DNA of 64,000 nucleotides from Aquamicrobium sp. LC103 (GTDB lineage Bacteria; Pseudomonadota; Alphaproteobacteria; Rhizobiales; Rhizobiaceae). The notes under the pieces were generated by a model. That model was not told where the DNA came from. It did no database searches and saw nothing but the letters and a program-made list of their open reading frames with translations. Below, one piece after another: positions 45,721 to 54,815 of the stretch (positions are counted from its first letter, which is position 1; each line of letters opens with the position of its first letter). Location of the stretch: contig NZ_LBCQ02000009.1 in NCBI RefSeq assembly GCF_001014615.2, forward strand, positions 1-64,000. Reading direction: 5' to 3'. The translations under genes and the position numbers were made by a program.

Positions 45721-45732
45721 ACGAATATTCGT
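45721..45732. promoter_or_regulatory. Palindrome ACGAATATTCGT in the ROK/importer divergent promoter
   Basis: A perfect 12-bp palindrome lies midway between the ROK gene and the binding-protein gene. A looser inverted repeat TAGTT...AACTA lies at 45635-45656, close to the ROK start. Either may bind the ROK repressor. Confidence 0.5.
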
Positions 45733-45802
45733 CCATCAACTTTACAAATGCAGTTGGCTATGGTTCGCTAAGGAGATGGTCCAAAATGCAAGGGGAATGA
45801 TA

Positions 45803-47308
45803 ATGAAAACTGGGCGCAAGCTCTCAATCGTCGCGGCGGTGATGATGGTCGCCATGTCCTCGGCAAGCGCGGCAAGCTTGAAGATCGGCCTCCAGGATGA
45901 TCCCGACGCGCTCGACCCGGCGCTGGGCGGCACCTATGCTGGGCGTATCGTGTTCGAGGCTCTGTGCGACAAGCTGGTCGACATCGACGGCGATTTGGAG
46001 ATTGTACCCAAGCTCGCGACCGAATGGAGATGGAACGACGCTAGTACCGAACTGACGCTTAAGCTTCGTGAAGGCGTGGTTTATCATGACGGCACGGCGT
46101 TTGACGCAGAGTCGGTCAAGGCAAATATCGAGCGCATGCAGACGCTTGCCGAATCCAAGCGCAAGGGCGAGCTTTCCCCGATCAAAGAAGTGGAAGTCGT
46201 TGACGCGCATACCGTGATCTTCAAGCTCGACACGCCTTTTGCGCCACTTCTCTCAGTCCTAACGGACCGCGCTGGTATGATGGTGTCGACTGCTGCAGCG
46301 GCCGCCGCTGGCGACAACTTTGCCACCGCTCCTGTCTGCTCGGGACCGTTCAAGTTCGCTGATCGCAAGGCGCGTGACTCAATTTCGCTGGAGAAATTTG
46401 CCGATTACTGGAATGCCGACGCAATCGGCTATGACAGCATCGAGTATCTGATCTTGCCGGACTCGACCGTGCGCCTGTCGCGCCTGCAGGCGGGTGATCT
46501 CGACGTGGCCGAGCGCGTGGCACCGACCGACATCCAGACAGTCAAGGGCGACAACCGCCTTGCACTTCACGAGTCGCCGGGCCTCGGCATCTCGCATCTG
46601 TTCATCAACGTTCGTGCAGATTCCGGCAGCGCGCTCGCCGAGCATCCTGAACTGCGTCAGGCGCTCGAACTGTCGCTGGACCGTGCTGCAATCAACCAGG
46701 TTGCGTTCAACGGCGCCTTCACCGCTGACAACCAGATGCTGACGCCGCTGAGCGCATTCCACAGCAAGGACCGCCCGATGCCTGCCCGTGATGTCGCGAA
46801 GGCGAAGGAACTCATCGCCAGCACCGGCGTCGAGGCTCCCGCTATCGAGATCACCTACGAGAACTCGCTGACAGACGGACGTGTCGCCCAGATCATTCAG
46901 GCAATGGCTGGCGAAGCTGGCTTCAAGGTCGAGCTTCTGCCGCTCGAAACATCATCGGCAATCGAGCGTTATCTGGCCGGCAATTTCCAGCTTTATATCG
47001 GCAACTGGAGCGGCCGCGCCGATCCGGATCCGACACTGAACACCTTCTTCGGTTCCGCTGGTAGCCAGAACCTCAATGGCTATAGCAACCCGGAACTTGA
47101 TGAGTTGCTGGACCAGGCGCGCCGCGAAGTTCGTCAGGAAGAGCGCGTCACGCTCTACAACAAGGTCACAGATATCCTGCTCAATGACCTGCCAACGGTC
47201 CCACTTTATCACCCGTCCTGGTTCTATGGCGCACAGGCGAGCATTGAAGGCATCAACATCTATCCAGATGGTCTTCTGCGTGTGACCGGCGTCAAGCCCG
47301 CGAACTGA
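45803..47308 (+). CDS. Extracellular solute-binding protein family 5
   Basis: This 501-aa periplasmic protein has a signal peptide (cleavage near ASAASLK), opening DDPDALDPALGGTYAGRIVFEALCDKL, then ELTLKLREGVVYHDGTAFDAESV and LFINVRAD. The pattern is close to glutathione/dipeptide-type binding proteins (GsiB/DppA). ATG 45803 has GGGG 7 bp upstream. It heads the plus-strand half of the cassette; with the GGT and deaminase opposite, a gamma-glutamyl or amino-sugar peptide ligand is plausible but unproven. Confidence 0.9.
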   Translation: MKTGRKLSIVAAVMMVAMSSASAASLKIGLQDDPDALDPALGGTYAGRIVFEALCDKLVDIDGDLEIVPKLATEWRWNDASTELTLKLREGVVYHDGTAFDAESVKANIERMQTLAESKRKGELSPIKEVEVVDAHTVIFKLDTPFAPLLSVLTDRAGMMVSTAAAAAAGDNFATAPVCSGPFKFADRKARDSISLEKFADYWNADAIGYDSIEYLILPDSTVRLSRLQAGDLDVAERVAPTDIQTVKGDNRLALHESPGLGISHLFINVRADSGSALAEHPELRQALELSLDRAAINQVAFNGAFTADNQMLTPLSAFHSKDRPMPARDVAKAKELIASTGVEAPAIEITYENSLTDGRVAQIIQAMAGEAGFKVELLPLETSSAIERYLAGNFQLYIGNWSGRADPDPTLNTFFGSAGSQNLNGYSNPELDELLDQARREVRQEERVTLYNKVTDILLNDLPTVPLYHPSWFYGAQASIEGINIYPDGLLRVTGVKPAN

Positions 47309-47367
47309 TATCCCACCCATGATAGGGCGGGCGCGTTGTCCGCCCGGTCATTCGGAAGGCTTTCGGC

Positions 47368-48315
47368 ATGGCAATGCTCAACTTCATTTTCCGGCGCGTT
47401 CTTGCAGCAATCCCGACCCTGCTGATCCTGTCGGTCTTCGTTTTCCTGTTGTTGAAGCTGCTGCCAGGCGACCCAGCCCTGGCGCTCGCCGGTGAGGATC
47501 GCGACCCTGCGGTCATCGAAAACATCCGCGTCAAATACGGTCTCGATCAGCCGCTGCCGGTGCAATATCTCAAATGGCTCGGCGGCATCGTTCATGGTGA
47601 TTTCGGCGTCTCGATCCGCACTAAGATGCCGATCGGAGAAATGCTTGCAGAACGTCTCCCTGTCACGCTCCAGCTTTCGTTACAGTCGATGCTGATCGCG
47701 ATCATCATTGGCGTTCCGGCAGGTGTTTATGCCGCGATCCGGCGCGGCAGCTATGTCGACGTCGCAGTCACGACCGTCGGTCTTGCCGGTCTGTCCGTGC
47801 CAAGCTTCTGGCTTGGTATCATGTTGATCATGGTCTTTGCGGTCTCGCTCGGCTGGCTGCCCAGCGGCGGTTTCGTCAACTTCGCAGATGCGCCGCTCGA
47901 GAACCTTCGTTACACGCTGCTGCCCAGCCTCGTACTCGGCACGGCGGCAGCGGCCATCATCATGCGCCACACACGCAATTCGATGCTGTCTGTGCTTAAA
48001 CAAGATTATGTTCGCACTGCCCGTGCGAAGGGCCTGAAGGAGCGCATCGTCATCGTTCGCCACGCGTTGCGCAACGGCCTCATTCCTGTCGTCACCACCG
48101 GAACGCTTCACCTCGGCGAGCTTCTGTCCGGAGCAGTGCTCACCGAGCAGGTCTTCGGCATCCCCGGTTTTGGCAAGATGATCGTCGATGGCGTCTTCAG
48201 TCGCGACTACGCGGTCGTGCAGGCGGTGATCCTGTGTTCTGCCGTGATCTTCCTGATCCTGAGCCTGCTTGCCGATATCATTTATGTGAAACTCAGCCCA
48301 AGGTTGCAGGCATGA
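47368..48315 (+). CDS. Dipeptide-type ABC permease, DppB-like
   Basis: This 315-aa permease has the DppB start (FIFRRVLAAIPTLLILSVFVF), periplasmic GLDQPLPVQYLKWLGGIVHGD, about six helices and EAA loop YVRTARAKGLKERIVIVRHALRN. It starts 59 bp after the binding-protein gene and overlaps the next permease by 4 bp. Confidence 0.92.
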   Translation: MAMLNFIFRRVLAAIPTLLILSVFVFLLLKLLPGDPALALAGEDRDPAVIENIRVKYGLDQPLPVQYLKWLGGIVHGDFGVSIRTKMPIGEMLAERLPVTLQLSLQSMLIAIIIGVPAGVYAAIRRGSYVDVAVTTVGLAGLSVPSFWLGIMLIMVFAVSLGWLPSGGFVNFADAPLENLRYTLLPSLVLGTAAAAIIMRHTRNSMLSVLKQDYVRTARAKGLKERIVIVRHALRNGLIPVVTTGTLHLGELLSGAVLTEQVFGIPGFGKMIVDGVFSRDYAVVQAVILCSAVIFLILSLLADIIYVKLSPRLQA

Positions 48316-49181
48316 GCACTATCCTCACCGCCCCGGCCAATACCGGCTCCCGCAACCGCAGTTTCCTGTTGCGTGTCCTGTCGCAGCGCAGTGCAGTCAT
48401 CGGCCTTGCCATCGTTCTGTTCTTTGTCGCTCTGGCGGTATTCGCGCCATGGATCGCGCCTTACGATCCCATCGCCTCCGACTGGCTGAGCGTCAGGCAG
48501 GAGCCATCGGCGGTGCACTGGATGGGAACCGACGATCTCGGGCGTGATGTCCTCTCGCGCGTCATCTATGGCGCGCAGGCATCCCTGCTGGCTGGTGTTA
48601 TTGCGGTCGGTATCGCCATTCTTGCCGGTCTGCCGCTCGGTCTCATCGCTGGCTATTTCGGCGGATGGATCGATACGATCATCTCGCGATGCACCGACGC
48701 GCTGCTGGCGTGCCCATTCCTGGTTCTGGCCATCGCGCTTGCCGCGTTTCTGGGTGCCAGCCTGCAGAACGCGATGATTGCCATCGGCATCTCGGCGATG
48801 CCGATCTTCATCCGCCTTGTCCGTGGTCAGGTGCTGTCGATCAAGAATGAGGATTTCGTCACCGCCGCACGCGGACAGGGCATGCGCGATCGTTCGATCA
48901 TAGTCTCGCACATCCTTCCCAATGTGATTACGCCGGTCGTCGTTCAGGCAACCATCACCATGGCTGTTGCGATCCTTGCTGAAGCGAGCCTTGCATTTCT
49001 CGGCCTCGGTCAGCGTCCGCCCGCAGCCTCATGGGGCAGCATGCTCGATATCGCCCGCCAGTTCATGCTGGATGCGCCGTGGATGTCGATCTGGCCCGGC
49101 CTTGCGATCGTCACCATTGTTCTCGGCTTCAATTTGCTTGGTGACGGCCTCAATGACGCGCTGAACCAGAAAGACGACTGA
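48312..49181 (+). CDS. Dipeptide-type ABC permease, DppC-like
   Basis: This 289-aa permease has APWIAPYDP, the conserved MGTDDLGRDVLSRVIYGA loop and EAA loop FVTAARGQGMRDRSIIVSHILPN. ATG 48312 overlaps the DppB stop. It completes the importer whose ATPase is encoded at 40.5-42.1 kb. Confidence 0.92.
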   Translation: MSTILTAPANTGSRNRSFLLRVLSQRSAVIGLAIVLFFVALAVFAPWIAPYDPIASDWLSVRQEPSAVHWMGTDDLGRDVLSRVIYGAQASLLAGVIAVGIAILAGLPLGLIAGYFGGWIDTIISRCTDALLACPFLVLAIALAAFLGASLQNAMIAIGISAMPIFIRLVRGQVLSIKNEDFVTAARGQGMRDRSIIVSHILPNVITPVVVQATITMAVAILAEASLAFLGLGQRPPAASWGSMLDIARQFMLDAPWMSIWPGLAIVTIVLGFNLLGDGLNDALNQKDD

Positions 49182-49242
49182 AGGTTAGTATCGTCGGTTT
49201 GCCTTGGCCCGCGGGCCCGCTAAGAATCCGTACCGAAACTGC

Positions 49243-49380
49243 TCATGAGTTACGCGCGATACGTCTAATGAGAACCATCACGGTCGCAGCGTAGAGGAAC
49301 GCGGTGGCGGACTCGATGGTCGCCTCGGCGTCCTTCTATAGCCGCCGGTTGCGGTTGATCCAGGCGAAGAGCGGATCGCG
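49243..49380 (-). pseudogene. IS5-family transposase remnant
   Basis: The last 45 codons of an IS5/IS427-type transposase are readable (PLFAWINRNRRL, then KDAEATIESATAFLYAA and LIRRIARNS), interrupted by one in-frame TAG at the CTATAG codon pair. No inverted repeats or upstream transposase body remain. It lies at the junction between the peptide importer cassette and traA, so it may mark an old insertion or rearrangement point. The remaining bases of 49182-49453 hold nothing else. Confidence 0.75.
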
Positions 49381-49453
49381 CGTAACGACAGAACATGCAT
49401 GCACACAAAACGGCTGTTTTTGTTGGGCCATGCGTCTGCCGCGTTCTCCTTGT

Positions 49454-52400
49454 TTACCTGGTTACACTGTGCAACCGCGCACGCACTTTTATCTCACGCT
49501 CGACGATCATCTCCTGCGCGCTGTTGGCCCGAACGACCTGTTGCAACAGCTTGAAGCGTGGCAGTATAGTTTCGAACAGACCACGTTGCGCGGCCGGAAT
49601 ACGCCGGATGGCAGTCAGCTCGCCGGATGCGATCGCATCACGCCCGAAACGAGCGTCTAAAGCTTTGCTGACCGATTTGAACTCTGCCAGGACGTTCGGG
49701 TCGACATAGGTCATAGATTGCGTCAGCTTCCAGGAAGACTTTTCAACGGCGTCTGCTAGGCTTTTCAACACGGCTTCGGCTCGTGGCGAAAGCCCTGGGA
49801 TTGGGATCAACATACACTTCCGATCCACCTCAACGATGTGCTTTTCAGCGTCAAGCAAACTGGTCCATGCATGACCGAGCGATCTGATACGGTCCACCGT
49901 GGTCTCGACTGTCACAATGGCCGCACGACGTTCGCGACCGGACGCATTTAGCCGATCAAGGATACGGCCGGACCCTCGCAAGGCCCCATAAGCTGACGGA
50001 TCGTTGGCGACGGCGCGCGCGAGCCGCTCAGGCATCGCTCCTTTTCGAAGCAGATCTTCGATCATGGCAAGTGCTGCTGCGGGATCGCGCCACACCTTGG
50101 CCGCCGAGTCTGCCAACACCGAGCGTTCCTGCCTGTAGCGGGGAATGTCCGTTATCCGGGATCGCGCCTCTTCTTCAACCGAAACAGCAAAATGCTTTGC
50201 GGCGGCGATCATCGGAAGGACGAACCGACCGTCTTGTTTCGACATCTGTTGTGGATCACAGGTAGTTGGGGCAACCGACCGCGACGGATCACGCTTCTCG
50301 GCGAGGTATTGCTGGTAGCAAAAGCGGCGAACCGCCGCAAAGAGGTTCAACAGTTCTTCCCGGCGCTCGTCAGGCAAGCCCTCAGGCATTCGGTCATTCA
50401 TGTGCTTCGCAGCGTACTCATCGGCCTTCGCCGTGAACGCACTCCAGCCAAATCGGGCCGTTAGCGCTTCGTCGACAGCCTTGAGTTCCTGCACCACCGA
50501 ACGATCCGACGCGACAATAGCGAACGCGGCTTTGTAAGCGCCTTCGCCACCATTTTTTCGTACCCCCTCGATTTCTTTAAGTCGTGCGGAGACGTGTGCG
50601 GAGAAGGCCGGCACCGGCACCGCCATATGTAAGCGCCGATTACGTTCCCGCTTGATGTAGATGCCGGCATCGGCCTTGAAGCATTCGGCATGTGCTCGAA
50701 ACAGCGGCACCAGTTCCGCAACCGCGGCAAGCGCGTTTGCCCTTTCGCGACGCGCGATCCAACCTTGCGTGATATGACCGCTGCCCTTGAGCGCTCCGAG
50801 TATTCCCGGGTCACGAATAATCTCCTTTTCGATCTCGCGCGGTTTGACGTTGAACCGCGAGGCACGTTCGGATACCCGCATCAATGCACAATCCGGGTCA
50901 CGATAGATGCGTTCAAGCACTGGCCGGATGGCTTCCTCGCGCCGCTTCCATTTGCGCGAGCCCAGGTGCTCGACCCGCGCATCTTCTTCCAGCAGCCGCA
51001 CGAAGACGGATTGTCCAGGAAGGAGATAATGAGCAGCGTCGAAAGCAGCCTCCACCTTGTTCGTGACCGTGGCCTTCTCGTCTTCGCCCCTGAAGGCGAG
51101 ATCATTGTATTCGGCGCTCCGCTCCCGTTCGATCGCGAAGCCGAGAGCGATGTTGGCACGCTCCCAAAGTTCTGCAACACGGCGATGTTGCCGGCCGACC
51201 CATGAAAGTCGTTGTTCAATGGCAGCCTGGAGCTGGGCGGCCATTTCGGCAGCATGATCCATGCCCCTCAGGCGAGCAAAATCAATGACATGGGACCGAT
51301 AAGCGTCCTCATTTTCGAAATCCAGCGTTGTGCTCTTTGCCCCCGATCTGGAGAGACTGCCGACCAACTGCCTGAACATATCCGGCCGGTGACCCTCACG
51401 CTCGAGCCTCGCAATACGTTCATTCGCGGTTTCGATCCGCTTGGCCGTCCAGATGTTGCGATTAACAGTGCGTTCTTCGAATTTCTTCTTTTTGGATTTC
51501 GGGTCAGACAGAGGGACGCGAACCGTTACCTTCTCGATGCCGTCCTTGCGCAAAACCACTGTGTCACCCTTCTCCGCACCGCCCTTTGAAATGGCCTCAG
51601 GCAAGCTGACACCCCAGACACGATGGATGGAACCGTCATCCATGCGAATGTCGGCATAGGGGCTTTCCTTCGCCTCTGTATCGTCACAGTAGGTGGCATT
51701 TCCCATTTCGATCAGTTCACCAGTGACGCCCGCCATGTGATCGACGCGCTGCGCTTTGCTCCATTTTGGCCACTGCGCGAAGTCCTCCCTCGCCATATAT
51801 AGATCCGCCCGGTCGCGATGCCGTGACATGGCTACATAAGCAAGATGCCGATCCATCAATCCTGTCGCGAGGACAAACGTCCGGTCGACCGTTGTGCCCT
51901 GTGACTTGTGAACGGTCACGGCATAGCCGTGATCGACGTTGCGATAACTGTCTTCACTAAAGACGACATCGCAACCCGAATCCAAGCGTACAGACAGGAG
52001 CGGTTTGCCTTTGGCCGGACCTGTCGACATGACGGTTCCAAGCATGCCGTTTTTCACATATTGGAAAGCAAGATGTCGCACGCGCGGCTCTACGAAGCGC
52101 GCATTTTCCAGAAAGATCAGTCGGTCTCCCACCGCGAACGCACGTTGTCCGCGTTCCGTCTGAATCATGCGCTCCTTATCAAGCCTACCGCCTACAATCG
52201 CTTGGGACCGAATGCCTCGATTGAGCGCCCGGACATCGTCATTGGTTTGGGCCAGGATCAAAAGCTCGGACCCGGATAACATACGATTTTCAGATCGTGC
52301 TCGAGCGAACAGTTCCTCACAGGCTTTACCCCAATCGGTAACAATCCGCTCGATCGCGTCTTGCCGTTTATCGGTTTCAACGATCCGGCCCCGATGCGCA

Positions 52401-54103
52401 TAGGCGTCAAGCGCTAGCTCGACCTCTCCGCGAGCAAACAAACGGGTTGCTTCGCGTGCCCAAAGATCCCTTTGCCGGCGCACGCCGGAAAGTTCGGCAA
52501 ACCCGATCCGCTCGACGATCGCGCGAAAGGCCGCGCCCGCCTGGATTGGCTGGAGTTGCATGGCATCGCCCACGAGTACGACTTTCGCGCCGGCCGTCTC
52601 GACGAGTTTCAGGATGCGCGCTAGTTGCTCAGACGAAACCATGCCCGCTTCGTCCACTATGAACACGTCGCCACTTCGCAACCGGTCACGGCCATTCGAC
52701 CATGCAAGTTCCCACGCCGCGAGCGTCCGCGATTGAATACCGGCGCTTTCTCGCAGACCCTCCGCGGCCTTACCCGACAAGGCGCCACCCAAGACACGAC
52801 GTCCCCGCCTCTCAAATGCAAGCCGTGCCACGGCGAGCAATGTCGATTTTCCCGTTCCCGCGAGACCGACGATCGCGGCAATGGCGTTGTCGGCGGTAAC
52901 GTAGTGGACCGCATCTACTTGCTCAGGTTCAAACCGGGACGGTCTTTCTGGATGGCGTGTTTCAACAGCGAGAATGGCGGTATCGACAACGTCCTGTGGC
53001 ACGCCGTAGCCGGCACGCATGGCGAGCACCTGCGCCGATTTTGCCATTGCATGCTCGACCCGCAGCATGGCGCGGGTCGTAAATATAGCTGCCTCCGATA
53101 CCTTACCCGTCTCCCGATCAACTTGCTGCGGTTTCAACGTCACCAAGTCGGGCGAGGCCAGGAGCCCGGCACGGATATTGGAAAAGATATCGGGATCATC
53201 GACATAGCGATGCAGTGCTTTGGCGATCTCGCGCTCGTCGAAAGTAGAATGCTCTCGGCTCAGCAGCTTCAGAAGAAGGCCAGGGTCGTCCGCCAGCCGA
53301 TCCGCCGCTGCCTGTCTGCGGGCAAGCTTGGCAGGTGCGAAATATATATCGCGACCGCTTCGCCCCACTGCCATCCTGGCCCACCCACGATGCATCTGCG
53401 CAAATCCCTTAAGCCCTTGTTCTTCATAGGAACGCCCATCAAGGCGGATGTCGAAGCCAGCAAGCGCCAGATGCCGATTGGCAGTTTCGGCCCAAGCGAT
53501 CTTCCAAGCCTTCATGGTTTCCTTGTTGCCTGCCCAGACCCGATAAAGGATCTTGCCCGTTGGCCGGTCGAGCGCGACGACCCGCAATGGCTCGCCGTCA
53601 TCGCCAAGAACCGGCACCCTCTTCGGTCCAAAGCCATCGTCGGTCAGCGGCCGCAAGGTGGACATCAGATGGATATGCGGATTGCCGTCCTTGTCATGAT
53701 AGACCCAGTCGGCGACCATTCCTTTTGCGGTAACGTGGTCATGAACGAATTCGCGGACGAGGGCGATGTTCTCCGCTTTCGATAGTTCTTCCGGCAATGC
53801 TAAGATCAACTCCCGGGCAAGCTGCGCGTCTGCCCTCTTTTCGAATGTATCGACGGCGTTCCAGAGCGCCTCACTAGCGCCCGCGACCGTTTCACCGTCG
53901 ATCATGATGCGCAACCAAGCAGGGATCTCTGCAGGCACCGCCAGTTCCTCATGCACGAGCTCGGCCCTGCCACCCTCGTAGCGGAAACGGATGCCGGTCT
54001 GCTCCTCTTCCATCCTGGTCCGATGGCGATAGGCGGCGGCCGAGACGACGCTGCGCCCCGCTCCACGGCTGATCACCTTTGCCCGTACGAACATGATTGC
54101 CAT
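49454..54103 (-). CDS. traA: Ti-type conjugative relaxase/helicase TraA
   Basis: This 1549-aa protein has a MobQ-type relaxase domain at the N-terminus with Tyr25 (SAAAYRHRTR) and the histidine triad HDKDGNPHIHL (His136, His143, His145). A RecD/TraI-like helicase follows, with Walker A GLAGTGKST (about 410), FIVDEAGMVSSEQL and a late VTVHKSQGTTVDR motif. It nicks oriT and unwinds the transferred strand. The ~600-residue helical C-terminal extension makes it longer than pTi TraA (about 1100 aa). ATG 54103 matches the family start MAIMFVRAK; the earlier ATG adds 23 unrelated residues. It is divergent from traCDG. Confidence 0.93.
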   Translation of the reverse strand: MAIMFVRAKVISRGAGRSVVSAAAYRHRTRMEEEQTGIRFRYEGGRAELVHEELAVPAEIPAWLRIMIDGETVAGASEALWNAVDTFEKRADAQLARELILALPEELSKAENIALVREFVHDHVTAKGMVADWVYHDKDGNPHIHLMSTLRPLTDDGFGPKRVPVLGDDGEPLRVVALDRPTGKILYRVWAGNKETMKAWKIAWAETANRHLALAGFDIRLDGRSYEEQGLKGFAQMHRGWARMAVGRSGRDIYFAPAKLARRQAAADRLADDPGLLLKLLSREHSTFDEREIAKALHRYVDDPDIFSNIRAGLLASPDLVTLKPQQVDRETGKVSEAAIFTTRAMLRVEHAMAKSAQVLAMRAGYGVPQDVVDTAILAVETRHPERPSRFEPEQVDAVHYVTADNAIAAIVGLAGTGKSTLLAVARLAFERRGRRVLGGALSGKAAEGLRESAGIQSRTLAAWELAWSNGRDRLRSGDVFIVDEAGMVSSEQLARILKLVETAGAKVVLVGDAMQLQPIQAGAAFRAIVERIGFAELSGVRRQRDLWAREATRLFARGEVELALDAYAHRGRIVETDKRQDAIERIVTDWGKACEELFARARSENRMLSGSELLILAQTNDDVRALNRGIRSQAIVGGRLDKERMIQTERGQRAFAVGDRLIFLENARFVEPRVRHLAFQYVKNGMLGTVMSTGPAKGKPLLSVRLDSGCDVVFSEDSYRNVDHGYAVTVHKSQGTTVDRTFVLATGLMDRHLAYVAMSRHRDRADLYMAREDFAQWPKWSKAQRVDHMAGVTGELIEMGNATYCDDTEAKESPYADIRMDDGSIHRVWGVSLPEAISKGGAEKGDTVVLRKDGIEKVTVRVPLSDPKSKKKKFEERTVNRNIWTAKRIETANERIARLEREGHRPDMFRQLVGSLSRSGAKSTTLDFENEDAYRSHVIDFARLRGMDHAAEMAAQLQAAIEQRLSWVGRQHRRVAELWERANIALGFAIERERSAEYNDLAFRGEDEKATVTNKVEAAFDAAHYLLPGQSVFVRLLEEDARVEHLGSRKWKRREEAIRPVLERIYRDPDCALMRVSERASRFNVKPREIEKEIIRDPGILGALKGSGHITQGWIARRERANALAAVAELVPLFRAHAECFKADAGIYIKRERNRRLHMAVPVPAFSAHVSARLKEIEGVRKNGGEGAYKAAFAIVASDRSVVQELKAVDEALTARFGWSAFTAKADEYAAKHMNDRMPEGLPDERREELLNLFAAVRRFCYQQYLAEKRDPSRSVAPTTCDPQQMSKQDGRFVLPMIAAAKHFAVSVEEEARSRITDIPRYRQERSVLADSAAKVWRDPAAALAMIEDLLRKGAMPERLARAVANDPSAYGALRGSGRILDRLNASGRERRAAIVTVETTVDRIRSLGHAWTSLLDAEKHIVEVDRKCMLIPIPGLSPRAEAVLKSLADAVEKSSWKLTQSMTYVDPNVLAEFKSVSKALDARFGRDAIASGELTAIRRIPAAQRGLFETILPRFKLLQQVVRANSAQEMIVEREIKVRARLHSVTR

Positions 54104-54179
54104 ACGATCTGATGCCTTTCTCAAGCACATCGCGCTCTCAAACCAATCGCCTGCCAAAGCCGACGCCATCATCCCCAGA

Positions 54180-54215
54180 AGTGTTCCTTAGGGCGCTAGC
54201 CGATAGGCGGGCGGG
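54180..54215. other. Candidate oriT between traA and traC
   Basis: The traA-traC divergent gap, where Ti-type elements carry oriT, contains TTAGGGCGCTAG (54188-54199). It resembles the AAGGGCGC core of IncQ/Ti-type nic regions and is followed by GC-rich short repeats (GCGGGCGGG). Location and core similarity are the only evidence. Confidence 0.5.
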
Positions 54216-54238
54216 TGAACAACGCGAACCTAGCATCC

Positions 54239-54266
54239 TTTACTATTATTTTATAGCATGTATAAT
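54239..54266 (+). promoter_or_regulatory. Predicted promoter of traC-traD-traG
   Basis: TTTACT (54239-54244), a 16-bp spacer and a perfect TATAAT (54261-54266), 41 bp before the traC ATG. The AT-rich stretch stands out against its GC-rich surroundings. Confidence 0.5.
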
Positions 54267-54307
54267 CGACGCGCTACCATCGAATGCATAGCTAGGGAGG
54301 AGGTGAG

Positions 54308-54532
54308 ATGCGTTTTAAATCATCTATTTCTGAAATAGATGCACAGATTGATAAGCTGCGAGAGAAGCGTCGTAATCTCATAGTTAAAGCCAATGAGCGC
54401 TTCGCTCGCGCTGCGGCAAAGGCCGGCCTCGTCGAACTGGAAATTCCCGATAAAGAGTTGGACACGATCTTCGAGGAAGTCGCGGCGCGATTTCAAGAGG
54501 CGGGCACTAACTCTACTGGCACATCGTCTTAG
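54308..54532 (+). CDS. traC: Conjugal transfer protein TraC
   Basis: A 74-aa helical protein opening with SSISEIDAQIDKLREKRRNLI, typical of Ti-type TraC, an accessory relaxosome protein. GGGAGGAGG lies just upstream of ATG 54308. First gene of the plus-strand transfer operon. Confidence 0.85.
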   Translation: MRFKSSISEIDAQIDKLREKRRNLIVKANERFARAAAKAGLVELEIPDKELDTIFEEVAARFQEAGTNSTGTSS

Positions 54533-54581
54533 GCGGCTTGATCAACAAATCGTTAGACTGGAACGTAGACGCCGGAAAGCT

Positions 54582-54815
54582 ATGACAAATCACACTAGGA
54601 AAGATGCCGGCGACCGGTCTGCACTCGGAGGGCTGATCGTTAAGGCAGGCCTGGGAAATGCCGACCGCGCCTTTTTAATGGGTGTCCTTGTCGAGGCAGC
54701 GTCAATCACTCCGGGATCTGCGGAACATGATCGGCTTAAGGCAAAGGGCGTTTCGGCATTTTTAGCGGGCGCCAGAAAGGAGTTCGCGGCCCAATATAAT
54801 AGAGACAGGCAATGA
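54582..54815 (+). CDS. traD: Conjugal transfer protein TraD (Ti type)
   Basis: A 77-aa protein with the TraD signature ALGGLIVKAGLGNADRAFLMGVL. The frame is open upstream of ATG 54582, and the preceding codons (RLDQQIVRLERRRRKA) also look like TraD, so translation may begin earlier at a non-ATG codon near the traC stop. The stop overlaps the traG start. Small accessory factor of the relaxosome/coupling protein. Confidence 0.8.
   Translation: MTNHTRKDAGDRSALGGLIVKAGLGNADRAFLMGVLVEAASITPGSAEHDRLKAKGVSAFLAGARKEFAAQYNRDRQ

Noticed and set aside
52625-53785. 386-aa plus-strand frame inside traA
   Set aside because: Antisense shadow of TraA; no ribosome site and no recognisable domain.
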